Source of the DNA: Micromonospora arida
Lineage (GTDB): Bacteria; Actinomycetota; Actinomycetes; Mycobacteriales; Micromonosporaceae
Length of the DNA stretch: 64,000 bases
Assembly: GCF_003857035.1 (NCBI RefSeq)
Contig: NZ_QGSY01000148.1
Coordinates: 24,194 to 88,193 of the forward strand
Direction: 5' to 3'
A program made the translations under genes and the position numbers. Below the pieces are notes generated by a model. That model ran no database searches. It had not been told where the DNA came from and was given only the letters and a program-made list of their open reading frames with translations. Below, one piece after another: positions 8,507 through 17,529 of the stretch; position 1 is the first letter of the stretch, and every line of letters starts with the position of its first letter.

Positions 8507-9445
8507 TCAGCTCGCCGGTCGCAGCGAGCCGAACCGCACGCCGGTGGCCTGTTCGGACAGCTCCCACAGACGGCGGCCGTGCTCGGGGTCGGTCGCGGCC
8601 GCGGAGAGCTTTGCCGGCGCGGGGTGGCCGCGCAGTTCGCCCGGCCCACCCGGGGCGACGAGTTCGCCCGGCTGCGCGTCAGGGTCGGTGGCGGCGAACA
8701 GTTGCGGCCAGACACCGCGATCGACCGGCTGGGCGAGGAGTGGGTTGCCGATCCGGCCCAGCAGCAGTCGCCAGATCGGCGTGGTGGCGCTGCTCTGCAA
8801 GTTCGTCGCGGTGTAGCCGGGGTGGGCGAGGAAGCTGCCCAGTGGGCTCGCCACGGCGCTGAGCCGCCGGTGCAGCTCGTAGCCGAAGATGGCGTTGGCC
8901 AGCTTGGACGTGTTGTAGAAGCCCATCGGAGAGTAGCCCCGCTCGCCGGTCGGGTCGGCGAAGCGCATCTTCGCCTGCCGGTGGTTGACCGAGGTGACAG
9001 TGACCACCCGCGGCTCCCGGCCGGCCAGCAGGAGGTCGAGCAGGAGCCCGGTGAGAGCGAAGTGCCCGAGGTGGTTCGTGGCGAACTGCATCTCGTGACC
9101 CTGCGGGCTGAGGGTGCGCGGCAGGGCCATCACCCCGGCGTTGTTGATGAGCACGTCCACCCGGGAATGGTCGGCGTGCATCCTGTCGGCGAACTCCCGT
9201 ACCGAGTCGAGGTCGGCGAGGTCGATCCGCCGGACTTCCAGGTCGACGCCGGGTCGGGCTGCGGCGATGTCGGCCGCCACCCGGCGACCTCTCTCCTCGT
9301 CGCGGACGGCCAGCACGACGCGCGCAGCGCGGACGGCGAGCGCCCGGGTCGTGACCAGGCCGAGGCCCGCCGTGGCACCGGTGACGACGAAGGTACGGCC
9401 GTTCAGGTCGGGGATCTGTGCAGTGGACCAGCCATTGACAGTCAT
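8507..9445 (-). CDS. Short-chain dehydrogenase/reductase (SDR) family protein
   Basis: 312 residues of the extended, retinol-dehydrogenase-like type. It has the Rossmann motif 'TGATAGLG' near residue 22, 'NNAGVM', the catalytic Ser region 'VTVTSVN' and the active-site 'YNTSK'. It should carry out NAD(P)-dependent oxidation or reduction of an alcohol or carbonyl; the substrate is unknown. ATG 9445 places the Rossmann motif at the usual distance from the N-terminus. It is divergent from a TetR gene, with 95 bp between the starts, and is probably the TetR target. Confidence 0.85.
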   Translation of the reverse strand: MTVNGWSTAQIPDLNGRTFVVTGATAGLGLVTTRALAVRAARVVLAVRDEERGRRVAADIAAARPGVDLEVRRIDLADLDSVREFADRMHADHSRVDVLINNAGVMALPRTLSPQGHEMQFATNHLGHFALTGLLLDLLLAGREPRVVTVTSVNHRQAKMRFADPTGERGYSPMGFYNTSKLANAIFGYELHRRLSAVASPLGSFLAHPGYTATNLQSSATTPIWRLLLGRIGNPLLAQPVDRGVWPQLFAATDPDAQPGELVAPGGPGELRGHPAPAKLSAAATDPEHGRRLWELSEQATGVRFGSLRPAS

Positions 9446-9465
9446 GCGACCCACTGTGCTATCGG

Positions 9466-9534
9466 TGGCACTGGGTGTCAAGTAGTGCGCCTGGTGTCAA
9501 CAAGGGCATGATGTGGCACCGAATGACGTAGCAT
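9466..9534. promoter_or_regulatory. Divergent SDR/TetR promoter region with inverted half-sites
   Basis: TGGCAC (9466-9471) faces GTGTCA (9475-9480). A second GGTGTCA (9493-9499) faces TGGCACC (9514-9520). These are variants of one inverted half-site, as expected of a TetR operator. TAGCAT at 9529-9534 fits a -10 element and lies only six bases before the tetR ATG, so that transcript is probably leaderless. Confidence 0.5.
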
Positions 9535-9540
9535 CGGCGG

Positions 9541-10176
9541 ATGAGATCCCGTGCGGACAACAGCCTGGCCGAACGCAAACGCCAGCTCGTTGCCGACGAA
9601 CTGCGTGACGCCGCCCTGATGCTGCTCGCTACCAAGGGCTTCGACCTGGTGACAGTCGACGACATCGTGGCGGCGGCCGGCATGTCGCGACGCACCTTCT
9701 TCCGCTACTTCGCGTCCAAAGAGGACGTCGTCGTCCGGTTCCTGGCCGACACCAGCGCGGACATCATCACCGAACTCGCCGCCCGGCCGCCCGCCGAGCC
9801 ACCGTCGGTCGCGCTGCGGCACGCTCTCTGGGTGCCGCTCGCCGCCTGCAACGACCACCCGGAGCACTCCGAGCGAGCCCGGGTCGTCGTCCGTCTGATC
9901 CTGGACACCCCCGCCCTGCACGCCCGCTGGCTGGAACGCCAGATTGAGTGGCGCACCGAGCTGGCCGCCGAGTTGGCCAACCGCCGTCGCCTCGACCCGC
10001 ACACCGACCCCTACCCACGGATGGCCGCCGGGATGGCACTGCTGGCCCTCGACACGGTGCTTCAGCGGTGGCAGCCGGGCGACGACGAGCAGCACCTGGC
10101 CGAGCTGATGGACCAGGCGTTCGCCGTCGTGGCACCGGCCCTCGACGCGCCTGCCGCGTCACCCGCCGCCGGCTGA
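9541..10176 (+). CDS. TetR family transcriptional regulator
   Basis: 211 residues. The N-terminal helix-turn-helix is clear: 'LVTVDDIVAAAGMSRRTFFRYFASKED' covers helices 2-4 at about residues 38-64. The C-terminal half is the variable ligand-binding domain with no recognised ligand. The start is supported by a -10-like TAGCAT six bases upstream, implying a leaderless mRNA. It is transcribed away from the SDR gene and probably represses that gene and itself through the half-sites between them. Confidence 0.88.
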   Translation: MRSRADNSLAERKRQLVADELRDAALMLLATKGFDLVTVDDIVAAAGMSRRTFFRYFASKEDVVVRFLADTSADIITELAARPPAEPPSVALRHALWVPLAACNDHPEHSERARVVVRLILDTPALHARWLERQIEWRTELAAELANRRRLDPHTDPYPRMAAGMALLALDTVLQRWQPGDDEQHLAELMDQAFAVVAPALDAPAASPAAG

Positions 10177-10230
10177 GCGCGAGTCAGCGCGGTTTCAGCG
10201 CCCTTTCAGGCAGCTCAATACGTTCGCGGC

Positions 10231-13200
10231 ATGACATTCAAACGTTCCACGCGCACCAGGCGCGGGACCGCAGTGCTGGCGATGGTCGCGGTCACCGCAG
10301 CGAGCGTGCTCTTCGGCGAGCCCGCGTCGGCCGATCCCGTTCCCGTCCCCGTCCCTCAGGCAGCGCTCACCGACCGGGCCTTCGGCCAGGTCGCCGAGAT
10401 CCATCTCCAGGGCGCCGCTCGGATCACTACCGTCGTGCTGTCGGCCGAGTTCGTCCAGTGGCACCGGCTGCACCCGAACGCCACGGCCGAACAGGCACAG
10501 ACCCAGCTCACCGCACGGCAGCAGCTGCTCAACGAGTCGCTGACCGCGTTCGACCTCCTGCTGCCCGAGCAGGACCTGCTGCTCAAGTCCGTCGACATCC
10601 TGCTCGGCACGCCCGGCGGCGACACCCGGACCTCGCCGGAGATCACCGGCCTGGTCGGGGCCGTGATCGGCAAGACGGTCGAGCCGTGGGACACCCGCGA
10701 GGAACTCGCCTCCGGCGCGCTGCGGACCGCCCAGTGGCTGCGCGGCCGTGACGACGCCCTCGCCGCGGTGTGGTCCGCGGTCCGACAGGCAGCGGCAGCC
10801 AGCGCGCCCGTCGCCACCGCCTGGAACGCCGTCCTCGGCGAGCCGATCGGGGTGGACGTCACCAGCACCTACGAGGAGCTCCGGCAGGATCCCGGACTCT
10901 CGCATGTCGACCTCGACGCGATCCTGGCCCTGCGGGACGACTCGGTGGCGTACGTCGCGGCGGCCAAGCAGCAGCTGGCCTCCCTGCACGCGGAGCTGCT
11001 CGGCCTGAGCCTGGAGATCCGTCTCGAGATCGGCGAGAACAACCAGAAGTGCCCGCCGGAAGGGCCGCCGAGCGCCGCGTGCACCGCGGCGGCCAAGAAG
11101 GCCGCCGAGGACCGGGACAAGGCTCGGCAGCAGACGATCTCCGACGTCAAGGCCGGGGTGGGCATGGTCTCCACCATCATCGGGTTCGCCGACCCCGACG
11201 CCGGCAAGAAGTCCAAGGTGATCGGGGAGGCGGTCCTCACCACGATCAGCGCGATCTCCAAGTACGCGGCGGCGATCACCGGCCGCGGCCTCGCGGGCTC
11301 GATCTTCAGCACCGCGACGTTGGCGATGACCGGCAACGTCTTCGGTGCCGTGATGTCGGTCGTCGGGCTCTTCGGCAGCAGCGGACCGTCGCTGGACGCA
11401 CAGATCCTGGCCCAGGTCAAAGCGTTGCGCGACGAGGTACGGGCCCTCGGCGACGAGATGCGCGCCAGCTTCGCGCGGGTCGAGGCCCAGATCAACACGG
11501 TGTACGCGAACATGATGGCCCAGTTCGACAAGTTGAACGCGGCGATCGCCGGCAACACCGCGCAGATCACCCTCGTCCAGCAGCAGGTCGCCCAGCTCGG
11601 CCTGCGCCTGGAGGACATCGCCGCCACCGTGCTGGCCGCGATCGGCGACGCCACCCTGCACGACGCCCGCGCCGACATCAACAAGTACATCGGCTACCGG
11701 GAGAACTTCGGTCAACCGATCCCGACGTACGGCGAGTTCATCGGCCCGGAGAACGAGTTCCACCTGACCTCGACACAGCTGGCCAGCGGCGCCGCCTTCG
11801 TGGTGCCCCGGACCGACGCCGACAACCCGGCGGTCGACCCGACCACAGTGCTCAACAGCTTCGGCGAAGCCCGGTCGATCAACTACCTGGCCCGGGTCGC
11901 CAACGGACGTGACCCGTCGATGGTCGAACCGTCGACGCCGGTCGGCAACCCGACGGTGTGGAACCTCGGCGCGCAGGCGTACGCCATGTTGATGCTGCAG
12001 AACCCGACGTACGCGGCCCAGGTCAGCGCCGGCCGCGCCGCGCAGATCGAGGCGGAGGGAACCCGCATCGCCGACCTCGCGGCCAGCTTCGGTCGGCCGG
12101 CGAGCGGCAACGCCAACAGCCTGATCACCGGGCTGGTAAACGAGTACGTCGCCGCAACCAATGAGCTGTCGACCGCGCTGGCCGCCTTCCGGACCAACGA
12201 GGTCCAGGTTCGCTACGAGCCGGACGCCAACGGCGTACAGGTGAAGACCCCCAAGAACTACGACCTGTTCTGGGACACCGACAAGCCGCTCGCCCCGGCG
12301 CCGGCCAAGGCCGACGAGGCGACGGTGCCCGCGTGTGAGGGCAGCAGGCAGATCGACCGACCCAGCAACGTCCGCTACGACCTGATGTCGAACATGGTGC
12401 GGGCACTCCAGTACGCGTACTCGCCGCGCCACGACGAGCCGCCGGCCGGCGTACGGGAGTTGCCCGAGGTCGGCTACTGCTACACGCCGAGTTGGGTCCA
12501 CACCCGGCTGACGGACAACGGTGGAGTGATCCGCTCCTACGGCAAGCTGCGGTTGCAGATCCACAGCCGGTTCCGGCTGAACTCGTCCGCGGCCTGGCAG
12601 AACTCGCGCACCGCCGACTACACCTGGCCGGACGAGCAGGTCTACCAGGTCTACTGCGAGTTTTTCAGCTGTAACAGCCAGACCACGCCCGAGCAGGGCC
12701 TGACCCAGAAGTGGCCGTCCGGCCGGTACGCCTTCGCGAGCGGCGCGACGGCCACCAACAACACGGCGCTGGACGCCACGCTGACGCCGACCCTGCGCGG
12801 CTTCCTCCAGGGCCGGCAGAAGTCCATGTACGACCGGGTACGGGAGCAGAGCACCCAGGTCAGCGGGCCGGTGCCCACCGCCCTGAAGAAGGTGAACACG
12901 GCGGCGCGGCTGCTCCAGGCGTACACCCGGTTGGGTCTGCCCAACGCCCTCGACTCGGACGACGTGCTGTCCGCGAACCTGTTCGGGCAGTACCAGATCC
13001 CGGTGAACATGCCGACAGACGCAAAGATCGGTAATGCCTATGCCAAGGCGAGCGGGAACTACGCGACCTGCGGATCGTCGCCATGCTCGCTCGACCCCGG
13101 CCGCCCACTGCGCGACCAGGTCAGCCTCAAGGTGCCCTGCGAGCCCGCTGTCGACTCGTCGAACCTGCCCGGTGACCCACTGGGCGACTGCCTGATCACC

Positions 13201-13350
13201 AGCGCGCGGTCCCGCGCCAACACGCTGATGCAGCGGTACGAGGTGTGGGCGGACCAGATGACCGCCGGTCTGCACCGCGAGCGGGTGCCGTGGATGAACG
13301 ACACCCTTCTGGGCCTGCGCATCACCACCCGCCTGACCCACGCCAACTGA
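10231..13350 (+). CDS. Large secreted protein of unknown family with amphipathic, coiled-coil core
   Basis: 1039 residues, not recognised. A signal peptide (about 1-34) ends 'GEPASADP'. The first ~240 residues are mostly helical. A Gly/Ala-rich hydrophobic stretch around 330-385 ('AAAITGRGLAGSIFS', 'VFGAVMSVVGLFGSSG') is followed at once by a long heptad-like segment ('ALRDEVRALGDEMRASFARV', 'QITLVQQQVAQLGLRLEDI'). The C-terminal half is soluble, Tyr/Asn/Arg-rich, with a few Cys. The order signal peptide, helices, hydrophobic hairpin, coiled coil, soluble tail resembles helical pore-forming toxins, but no family motif was found. It stands alone, with a terminator behind it. Confidence 0.8.
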   Translation: MTFKRSTRTRRGTAVLAMVAVTAASVLFGEPASADPVPVPVPQAALTDRAFGQVAEIHLQGAARITTVVLSAEFVQWHRLHPNATAEQAQTQLTARQQLLNESLTAFDLLLPEQDLLLKSVDILLGTPGGDTRTSPEITGLVGAVIGKTVEPWDTREELASGALRTAQWLRGRDDALAAVWSAVRQAAAASAPVATAWNAVLGEPIGVDVTSTYEELRQDPGLSHVDLDAILALRDDSVAYVAAAKQQLASLHAELLGLSLEIRLEIGENNQKCPPEGPPSAACTAAAKKAAEDRDKARQQTISDVKAGVGMVSTIIGFADPDAGKKSKVIGEAVLTTISAISKYAAAITGRGLAGSIFSTATLAMTGNVFGAVMSVVGLFGSSGPSLDAQILAQVKALRDEVRALGDEMRASFARVEAQINTVYANMMAQFDKLNAAIAGNTAQITLVQQQVAQLGLRLEDIAATVLAAIGDATLHDARADINKYIGYRENFGQPIPTYGEFIGPENEFHLTSTQLASGAAFVVPRTDADNPAVDPTTVLNSFGEARSINYLARVANGRDPSMVEPSTPVGNPTVWNLGAQAYAMLMLQNPTYAAQVSAGRAAQIEAEGTRIADLAASFGRPASGNANSLITGLVNEYVAATNELSTALAAFRTNEVQVRYEPDANGVQVKTPKNYDLFWDTDKPLAPAPAKADEATVPACEGSRQIDRPSNVRYDLMSNMVRALQYAYSPRHDEPPAGVRELPEVGYCYTPSWVHTRLTDNGGVIRSYGKLRLQIHSRFRLNSSAAWQNSRTADYTWPDEQVYQVYCEFFSCNSQTTPEQGLTQKWPSGRYAFASGATATNNTALDATLTPTLRGFLQGRQKSMYDRVREQSTQVSGPVPTALKKVNTAARLLQAYTRLGLPNALDSDDVLSANLFGQYQIPVNMPTDAKIGNAYAKASGNYATCGSSPCSLDPGRPLRDQVSLKVPCEPAVDSSNLPGDPLGDCLITSARSRANTLMQRYEVWADQMTAGLHRERVPWMNDTLLGLRITTRLTHAN

Positions 13351-13355
13351 CCCAG

Positions 13356-13389
13356 GGCGTTGCCGGCGTCTACGGGCGCCGGCAACGCC
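13356..13389 (+). terminator. Terminator after the 1039-residue protein gene
   Basis: A perfect 13-bp stem (GGCGTTGCCGGCG at 13356-13368 with its complement at 13377-13389) and an eight-base loop start five bases after the stop codon. Confidence 0.75.
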
Positions 13390-13409
13390 GTCTGTCGTGA
13401 CCGTCGGGC

Positions 13410-13441
13410 TTGCATCCGGTACCGAGGTACACGCTTACCGT
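13410..13441 (+). promoter_or_regulatory. MerR-type promoter/operator with mer-like dyad
   Basis: TTGCAT (13410-13415) and TACCGT (13436-13441) are 20 bases apart, the overlong spacing typical of MerR-activated promoters. Between them lies GTAC-CGAG-GTAC (13419-13430), the same GTAC-N4-GTAC dyad known from mercury-resistance operators. The -10 ends seven bases before ATG 13449, so the operon is probably read as a leaderless mRNA. Confidence 0.65.
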
Positions 13442-13448
13442 CGTCGGT

Positions 13449-13781
13449 ATGACCACTGACTCCCAGGCGTGGGTGCCCGAGTCGTGCACCTTGCCGAGCG
13501 GACAACGGCCGCTGCGGCTGGCTGAGTTCGACGACCTGTTCGCCACCGCCCTGCTGGCGCAGCAGCGGCTGTCCCCCACCGAACTGCTGTGGCGTCTCGA
13601 CCCGACCGCCGAGGCGATCGCACGGGACCTGATCGGCCGGGAAAGCTCCTGCTGCTCGTTCTTCTCGTTCAACCTCGCCGCCGACACCGGCACGCTGCGC
13701 CTGGACGTGCGGGTGCCGGCCGCGCACGTCGACGTCCTCGACGCGCTCGCGCTGCGAGCAACCGCCGGGATGACGGCATGA
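13449..13781 (+). CDS. Small protein of a MerR cassette, vicinal-cysteine motif
   Basis: 110 residues, no recognised catalytic domain. The most striking motif is 'RESSCCSFFSFNL' (about residues 63-75), with a vicinal Cys pair as seen in heavy-metal-binding sites. The rest is a small alpha/beta protein. It is the first gene of an operon with MerR and a YnfA-like protein; its stop overlaps the merR start (ATGA). Because the promoter carries a mer-type dyad, a role in thiophilic metal handling is a reasonable inference. The start was chosen because the promoter's -10 lies immediately upstream. Confidence 0.75.
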   Translation: MTTDSQAWVPESCTLPSGQRPLRLAEFDDLFATALLAQQRLSPTELLWRLDPTAEAIARDLIGRESSCCSFFSFNLAADTGTLRLDVRVPAAHVDVLDALALRATAGMTA

Positions 13782-14206
13782 GCGGGTTGCGCAGCGGCCA
13801 GGTCGCCGCTGCAGCCGGGGTGAACCCGCAGACGCTGCGCTACTACGAACGCCGCGGGCTGCTCGCCCAACCAGACCGAAGCCTGGGCGGGCACCGCCTC
13901 TACCCAACCGAAACGGTCACCGTGCTGAGGGTGATCAAAGCGGCGCAGCGGCTCGGGTTCACCCTCGACGAGGTCGCCGAACTTCTCGACGCGGGCCAGC
14001 ACCGTCACGGTCGCCACCCCGACGCCGGCCTGCAGGTCCGCGCCCAGGCAAAGCTCGCCGAGGTCGAGGCGAAGATCGCCGATTTGCAGGTCATCGCTGG
14101 CACACTGCGCGCTGCGGTGAAGGCCGGCTGCGATGACCTCGTCGAGTGCGCCGAGCAGCCATGCTGCCCCATCCCCTTCACCACGACCGGTACGGTCCAC
14201 GGATGA
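13778..14206 (+). CDS. MerR family transcriptional regulator, mercury-type subfamily
   Basis: 142 residues. The winged helix-turn-helix is at the N-terminus ('[15 protein letters not shown]', about 15-29), followed by the long dimerisation helix and a C-terminal Cys cluster '[19 protein letters not shown]' that resembles the end of classical MerR. The dimerisation-helix Cys that completes the mercury site in Tn21/Tn501 MerR (in a 'THC' context) appears absent; a His-rich 'QHRHGRHP' lies in that region. Metal specificity may therefore differ. It overlaps both neighbours by ATGA and presumably controls the mer-like promoter at 13410. Confidence 0.88.
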   Translation: MSGLRSGQVAAAAGVNPQTLRYYERRGLLAQPDRSLGGHRLYPTETVTVLRVIKAAQRLGFTLDEVAELLDAGQHRHGRHPDAGLQVRAQAKLAEVEAKIADLQVIAGTLRAAVKAGCDDLVECAEQPCCPIPFTTTGTVHG

Positions 14207-14547
14207 CCGTCGTCCGCTCTGTCCTGCTGTTCGTCGTCGCCGCCCTGTTCGAGATCGGCGGGGCGTGGCTGATCTGGCAGGGCTGGCGCGAGCACCGCGG
14301 CCTGTGGTGGATCGCCGCCGGCGTCATCGCCCTCGGCGCCTACGGATTCGTCGCCACCTTCCAGCCCGACCAGAACTTCGGGCGCATCCTCGCCGCCTAC
14401 GGCGGCGTGTTCGTCGCCGGATCCCTCGCCTGGGGCGTGATCGTCGACAGGTTCCGGCCCGACCGGTGGGACATCATCGGCGCCGGCATCTGCCTGATCG
14501 GCGTCGCCTTGATCATGTACGCGCCGCGTTCGGCAGGCGGCTCCTGA
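14203..14547 (+). CDS. YnfA/UPF0060 family small membrane protein
   Basis: 114 residues with four transmembrane helices (about 3-22, 32-50, 60-78, 88-105). The family pattern is clear: '[21 protein letters not shown]', '[13 protein letters not shown]', '[20 protein letters not shown]', '[14 protein letters not shown]'. YnfA proteins belong to the small multidrug resistance-like fold and are thought to export cationic compounds; a metal-linked role follows here only from context. It is the last gene of the MerR operon, overlapping merR by four bases. Confidence 0.88.
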   Translation: MTVVRSVLLFVVAALFEIGGAWLIWQGWREHRGLWWIAAGVIALGAYGFVATFQPDQNFGRILAAYGGVFVAGSLAWGVIVDRFRPDRWDIIGAGICLIGVALIMYAPRSAGGS

Positions 14548-14730
14548 TCGCCACGAAGCCGGTGGCCTGAGGTTGCACGACAATTCGACCTGAGAAGCGG
14601 CGCACCGGAGATGTTCGGAGTGTTCGGACCTGTTCGGAACTGTCCGCGCGTCTGTCATTCACAAACGGATCGCGCCCACCATCGATCGTGACGACCACAC
14701 CGGTCGTTTTTCGACGGTAGGAGGTTGCCG

Positions 14731-15147
14731 ATGATCCGCAAGAGTTCACGCTGGTTCGGGGCCACGCTGATGGCGCTGGTGCTCACGGCCACCGGGCTCG
14801 TGGCCACCACGAGCACCGCTTCGGCGGGGTACCCCATCCTCGTGTATTCGGCCGACCCGTACTCCGCCGGCAACGGCTTCGCCATCTACACCAACTCCGG
14901 GATCGATGCGGCGTTCAGAGCCTGCGACGAGGGCGCAGCGGACGGCCGCCGTACCATCGGCCGGATCTGGTGGGAGCCCGTGTACGCCAAGGTCACGCTC
15001 CACGCGGCGAACGGCAGCGGCACCTGCTCCGAGCCTTACTACGTCAGACTGCTGGCGGGCACGAGAGTCTATGTCGAAGCATGCGAACGCAAAGGCGCGA
15101 ACGGCGCCGACGAGAAGTGCCGAACGACCTGGGACATCGTGGCGTGA
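14731..15147 (+). CDS. Small secreted protein of unknown function
   Basis: 138 residues. ATG 14731 lies six bases after AGGAGG. A classic signal peptide (about 1-33) ends 'STASAGYP'. The mature part is about 105 residues, with four Cys (in 'FRACDEG', 'SGTCSEP', 'VEACERK' and 'DEKCRTT'), so two disulfides are possible, and many aromatic residues. No domain was recognised; the size and disulfide pattern fit a small extracellular binding protein or inhibitor. It appears monocistronic. Confidence 0.75.
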   Translation: MIRKSSRWFGATLMALVLTATGLVATTSTASAGYPILVYSADPYSAGNGFAIYTNSGIDAAFRACDEGAADGRRTIGRIWWEPVYAKVTLHAANGSGTCSEPYYVRLLAGTRVYVEACERKGANGADEKCRTTWDIVA

Positions 15148-15354
15148 CGGAGGACGGCCGGTCGGCGTACTACTTCGCACTTGGCGCGCTCGGCGTAACG
15201 ACGACTTCACAGTCATCGAGAGCTGGCTCGTGCGGGCACGGTGGGCGAGCTTCACGCCGTCGCAGTCGCCGTGCTTGGCGGGCTGTCTGACCACCGGCAC
15301 CGACGTTGGCGAACGGTGCGCCGAAACAGCGGCACCGGTAGCCGGTCGGCTGCG

Positions 15355-15924
15355 CTACGGGGGCGGAAGGTTCGGTAGCAGGTCGTCGTCGCGTCCGGTC
15401 TGGGGCAGCCCGGCAGCAACGGCGATGGCCTCGACGGCCTCGTCCAGTCCGGTGGTCTCGGGTAGGACGAGTTCGTCGGGCCAGCCCAGGACGTCATGGG
15501 CGGCGTACCAGCCGCTCAGGTGCTCGGCGGTGAACTCGCTGGCCTGCGGGCGGGTGAGGTGCCGGCGCAAGGTTTCGGGCAGGGACACGTCGAGATAGCA
15601 GAACAGCGAGCGGCCGCGGTGGTCGTCCCGCAGAGAGGTCAGCATGCTGAGGTAGCGGCTGGTGTGCATGATGCCCTCCAGCACCACGTGGTACCCGTGG
15701 TCCAGCGCGAACCGGACGGTCTGCCCGATCAACGCCGGTGCCGCACCGCCAGGCTTGTCGCGCTCGCGCAGCAGGATGCGTCGCAGATAGTCCTGCTCGA
15801 CCAGGGCGCAGCCCCGGCCGTGCCGGCGTCGTAGTTCGCGGCCGATGCTGCTCTTGCCCGAGCCTGAGTTGCCCCGGATGCAGACGAGGATCGTGTCCGG
15901 GCTGCCGGTGGGTTCAGCGAGCAC
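15355..15924 (-). CDS. P-loop kinase-like AAA family protein
   Basis: 189 residues with Walker A 'GNSGSGKSS' at 18-26, 'VEQDYLRR' after it and a middle segment 'GYHVVLEGIMHTSRY', as in zeta-toxin/antibiotic-kinase-like P-loop proteins that phosphorylate small molecules. A lid-like Arg-rich segment 'ETLRRHLTRP' is present. The substrate is unknown. The GTG start follows GAGGAGG by four bases. No antitoxin-like partner lies next to it, so a toxin role is not supported. Confidence 0.75.
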   Translation of the reverse strand: MLAEPTGSPDTILVCIRGNSGSGKSSIGRELRRRHGRGCALVEQDYLRRILLRERDKPGGAAPALIGQTVRFALDHGYHVVLEGIMHTSRYLSMLTSLRDDHRGRSLFCYLDVSLPETLRRHLTRPQASEFTAEHLSGWYAAHDVLGWPDELVLPETTGLDEAVEAIAVAAGLPQTGRDDDLLPNLPPP

Positions 15925-16124
15925 GATGCCTCCTCGGCTTCAGTCGTTGCGCACAGTGAGTCTGAGGGCGGCGACGGCCAGTTGGGTGGTGCTCCTCCTT
16001 GACGGGCGAGGTGATCCGCGGCGGCGCGGACGAGGGACTGTCGGGTGGTCCGGCAGTAGGCGGTTTCATGGGCGGTGAACGTCGCGCCGGAACGTCGCGG
16101 CGAGCGATTGACGACCGCCGCCGA

Positions 16125-17447
16125 TCAGGACACGACGGTAGGACGGGGCTGTGGATCCGCCAGCTGACTCGGCATACGGTGGTGTTGCGTCGGGCCGCCG
16201 ACGGGCAGGGATTCCAGACGGCGCCAGATGTCCGCCGCCAGCCGTTGGGCGCCGACCTCCTCAGCCCGCGACGCGAGCGAGTGGTACAACGCTTCGGCTT
16301 CGGCCCTGCGGTCGAGCCGGAACAGCGCCTCGGCCTGGACGAGGCGCAGCCGGATCAAATCCACCACCGACATCCCCGCCGAGTCGGCAAGCACCTCCGC
16401 CACGCCTTGGAGGCACTCCTCCAGCTCGCCCTTGGCAAGTTGCATTCTGGCGTGCAGCGCCTCCACCCGCTTACGTTCGCCAGGCAGCCCGAGCATCCGG
16501 GCGCTGGTCGCGGCGTTGGTCAGCCAGATCTCCACCTCGTCGAGGTCGTCACCGGCTTCGAGCAGGACCGCTGCGGACGACCTGCAGAACCGCAACCACT
16601 CCCGCAATGGCATCGTGGGCGCGGCCAGGGCCCGGTGCGCCTGCGTGAGATGGTGCCGGGCAAGGTCGTGGCGGCCCATTCGGCTGTAGGCATTGGTGGC
16701 CACCCAGTGTGCGCGGCCCTGCAGCCCGGGAGCCCCGGCGGAACGCGCGACGCGGAGCATCTCCAGCACGTGCGTCTCGGCCCTGTCGGCCTCACCCAAC
16801 TCCACCAACACCGAGGTGAGCACGCCGAGCAACTTCACGTGCTCAGCACCGCCACGCAGTGCGGGCGGCAGACCGGCCTCCAAAGCGGATTGTGCCGCCG
16901 CCACCGCCTCCGGGAGTCGCCCGGCCTGCCGCAGGGCGGCGGCGAGATCGCTACTCAGTACGACCCGCAGGTCCGGCGAGGCGCACGCCCCGGGCAGCCC
17001 AAGGATCTGTTGGATCAGTGACACCCGGTCGGCGCTGCGGTTGATGACGGCGAGCACCTGTTGCAGGCGTACGCCGATCTCCAAAGCCCGCAGGTCGTTG
17101 CCCTGCTGGCGGGCCCGGTCGAACGCCGCCTGCAACGTCTCGGCGGCGCGCAGGTAGTCGTTCGCGTCCGCCGCGTCGGACATCAACCGGTCAGCGAGAA
17201 GAAGGGACTCCTCGAAGCGATTGCCAGGACTGGGCGGGTGGATGTCCTGCCCGAGCAGGTCGGTGACCGTGACGCCGAGCGTGTTGGCCAGGTGGACGAC
17301 CACGTCGAGAGTTGGCACCCGGCTGCCGGCCTCAAGCAACGAGACGTAACTGGCGGTGACCTTCTCGCCAGCGAGGTCACGTTGGGACATTCGGTTTGCC
17401 TGGCGGAGCCGTTTCAACCGCCGCCCGAAAGCGGGTTGCTGCGCCAC
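16125..17447 (-). CDS. XRE-type helix-turn-helix regulator with TPR-like C-terminal domain
   Basis: 440 residues from GTG 17447, chosen because it begins just before the DNA-binding domain and has a moderate GAGGCGG site upstream; a longer frame reaches 17558. The XRE HTH covers about 3-60 ('RLRQANRMSQRDLAGEKV', 'SYVSLLEAGSRVP'). The remainder is helical repeats (TPR-like, 'RALEIGVRLQQVL', 'LPEAVAAAQSALEAGLP'), the layout of regulators that bind small molecules or peptides. It is divergent from the transposase-like gene and the bacteriocin genes beyond it. Two near-identical palindromes lie in the shared region, so it is the best candidate regulator of that locus. Confidence 0.85.
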   Translation of the reverse strand: MAQQPAFGRRLKRLRQANRMSQRDLAGEKVTASYVSLLEAGSRVPTLDVVVHLANTLGVTVTDLLGQDIHPPSPGNRFEESLLLADRLMSDAADANDYLRAAETLQAAFDRARQQGNDLRALEIGVRLQQVLAVINRSADRVSLIQQILGLPGACASPDLRVVLSSDLAAALRQAGRLPEAVAAAQSALEAGLPPALRGGAEHVKLLGVLTSVLVELGEADRAETHVLEMLRVARSAGAPGLQGRAHWVATNAYSRMGRHDLARHHLTQAHRALAAPTMPLREWLRFCRSSAAVLLEAGDDLDEVEIWLTNAATSARMLGLPGERKRVEALHARMQLAKGELEECLQGVAEVLADSAGMSVVDLIRLRLVQAEALFRLDRRAEAEALYHSLASRAEEVGAQRLAADIWRRLESLPVGGPTQHHRMPSQLADPQPRPTVVS

Positions 17448-17529
17448 CCGACACCGCCTCTCGTCCTGCCCACCGTGACGGGCGCCTCGCTGCACCTGCG
17501 AGTCAGATGCTAGTGGACAAGGTCGAATA

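Noticed and set aside
10195..13341. 1048-codon open frame on the minus strand
   Set aside because: Antisense shadow of the 1039-residue secreted protein; Val/Gly/Arg-rich low-complexity translation typical of the reverse frame of high-GC genes, without domains.
15355..15924. Zeta-type toxin
   Set aside because: The P-loop resembles that group but no antitoxin gene is adjacent and key toxin residues could not be assigned.
16000..16120. Small ORF between the kinase-like and HTH-TPR genes
   Set aside because: Frames are shadows of the neighbouring gene or lack RBS and codon bias.
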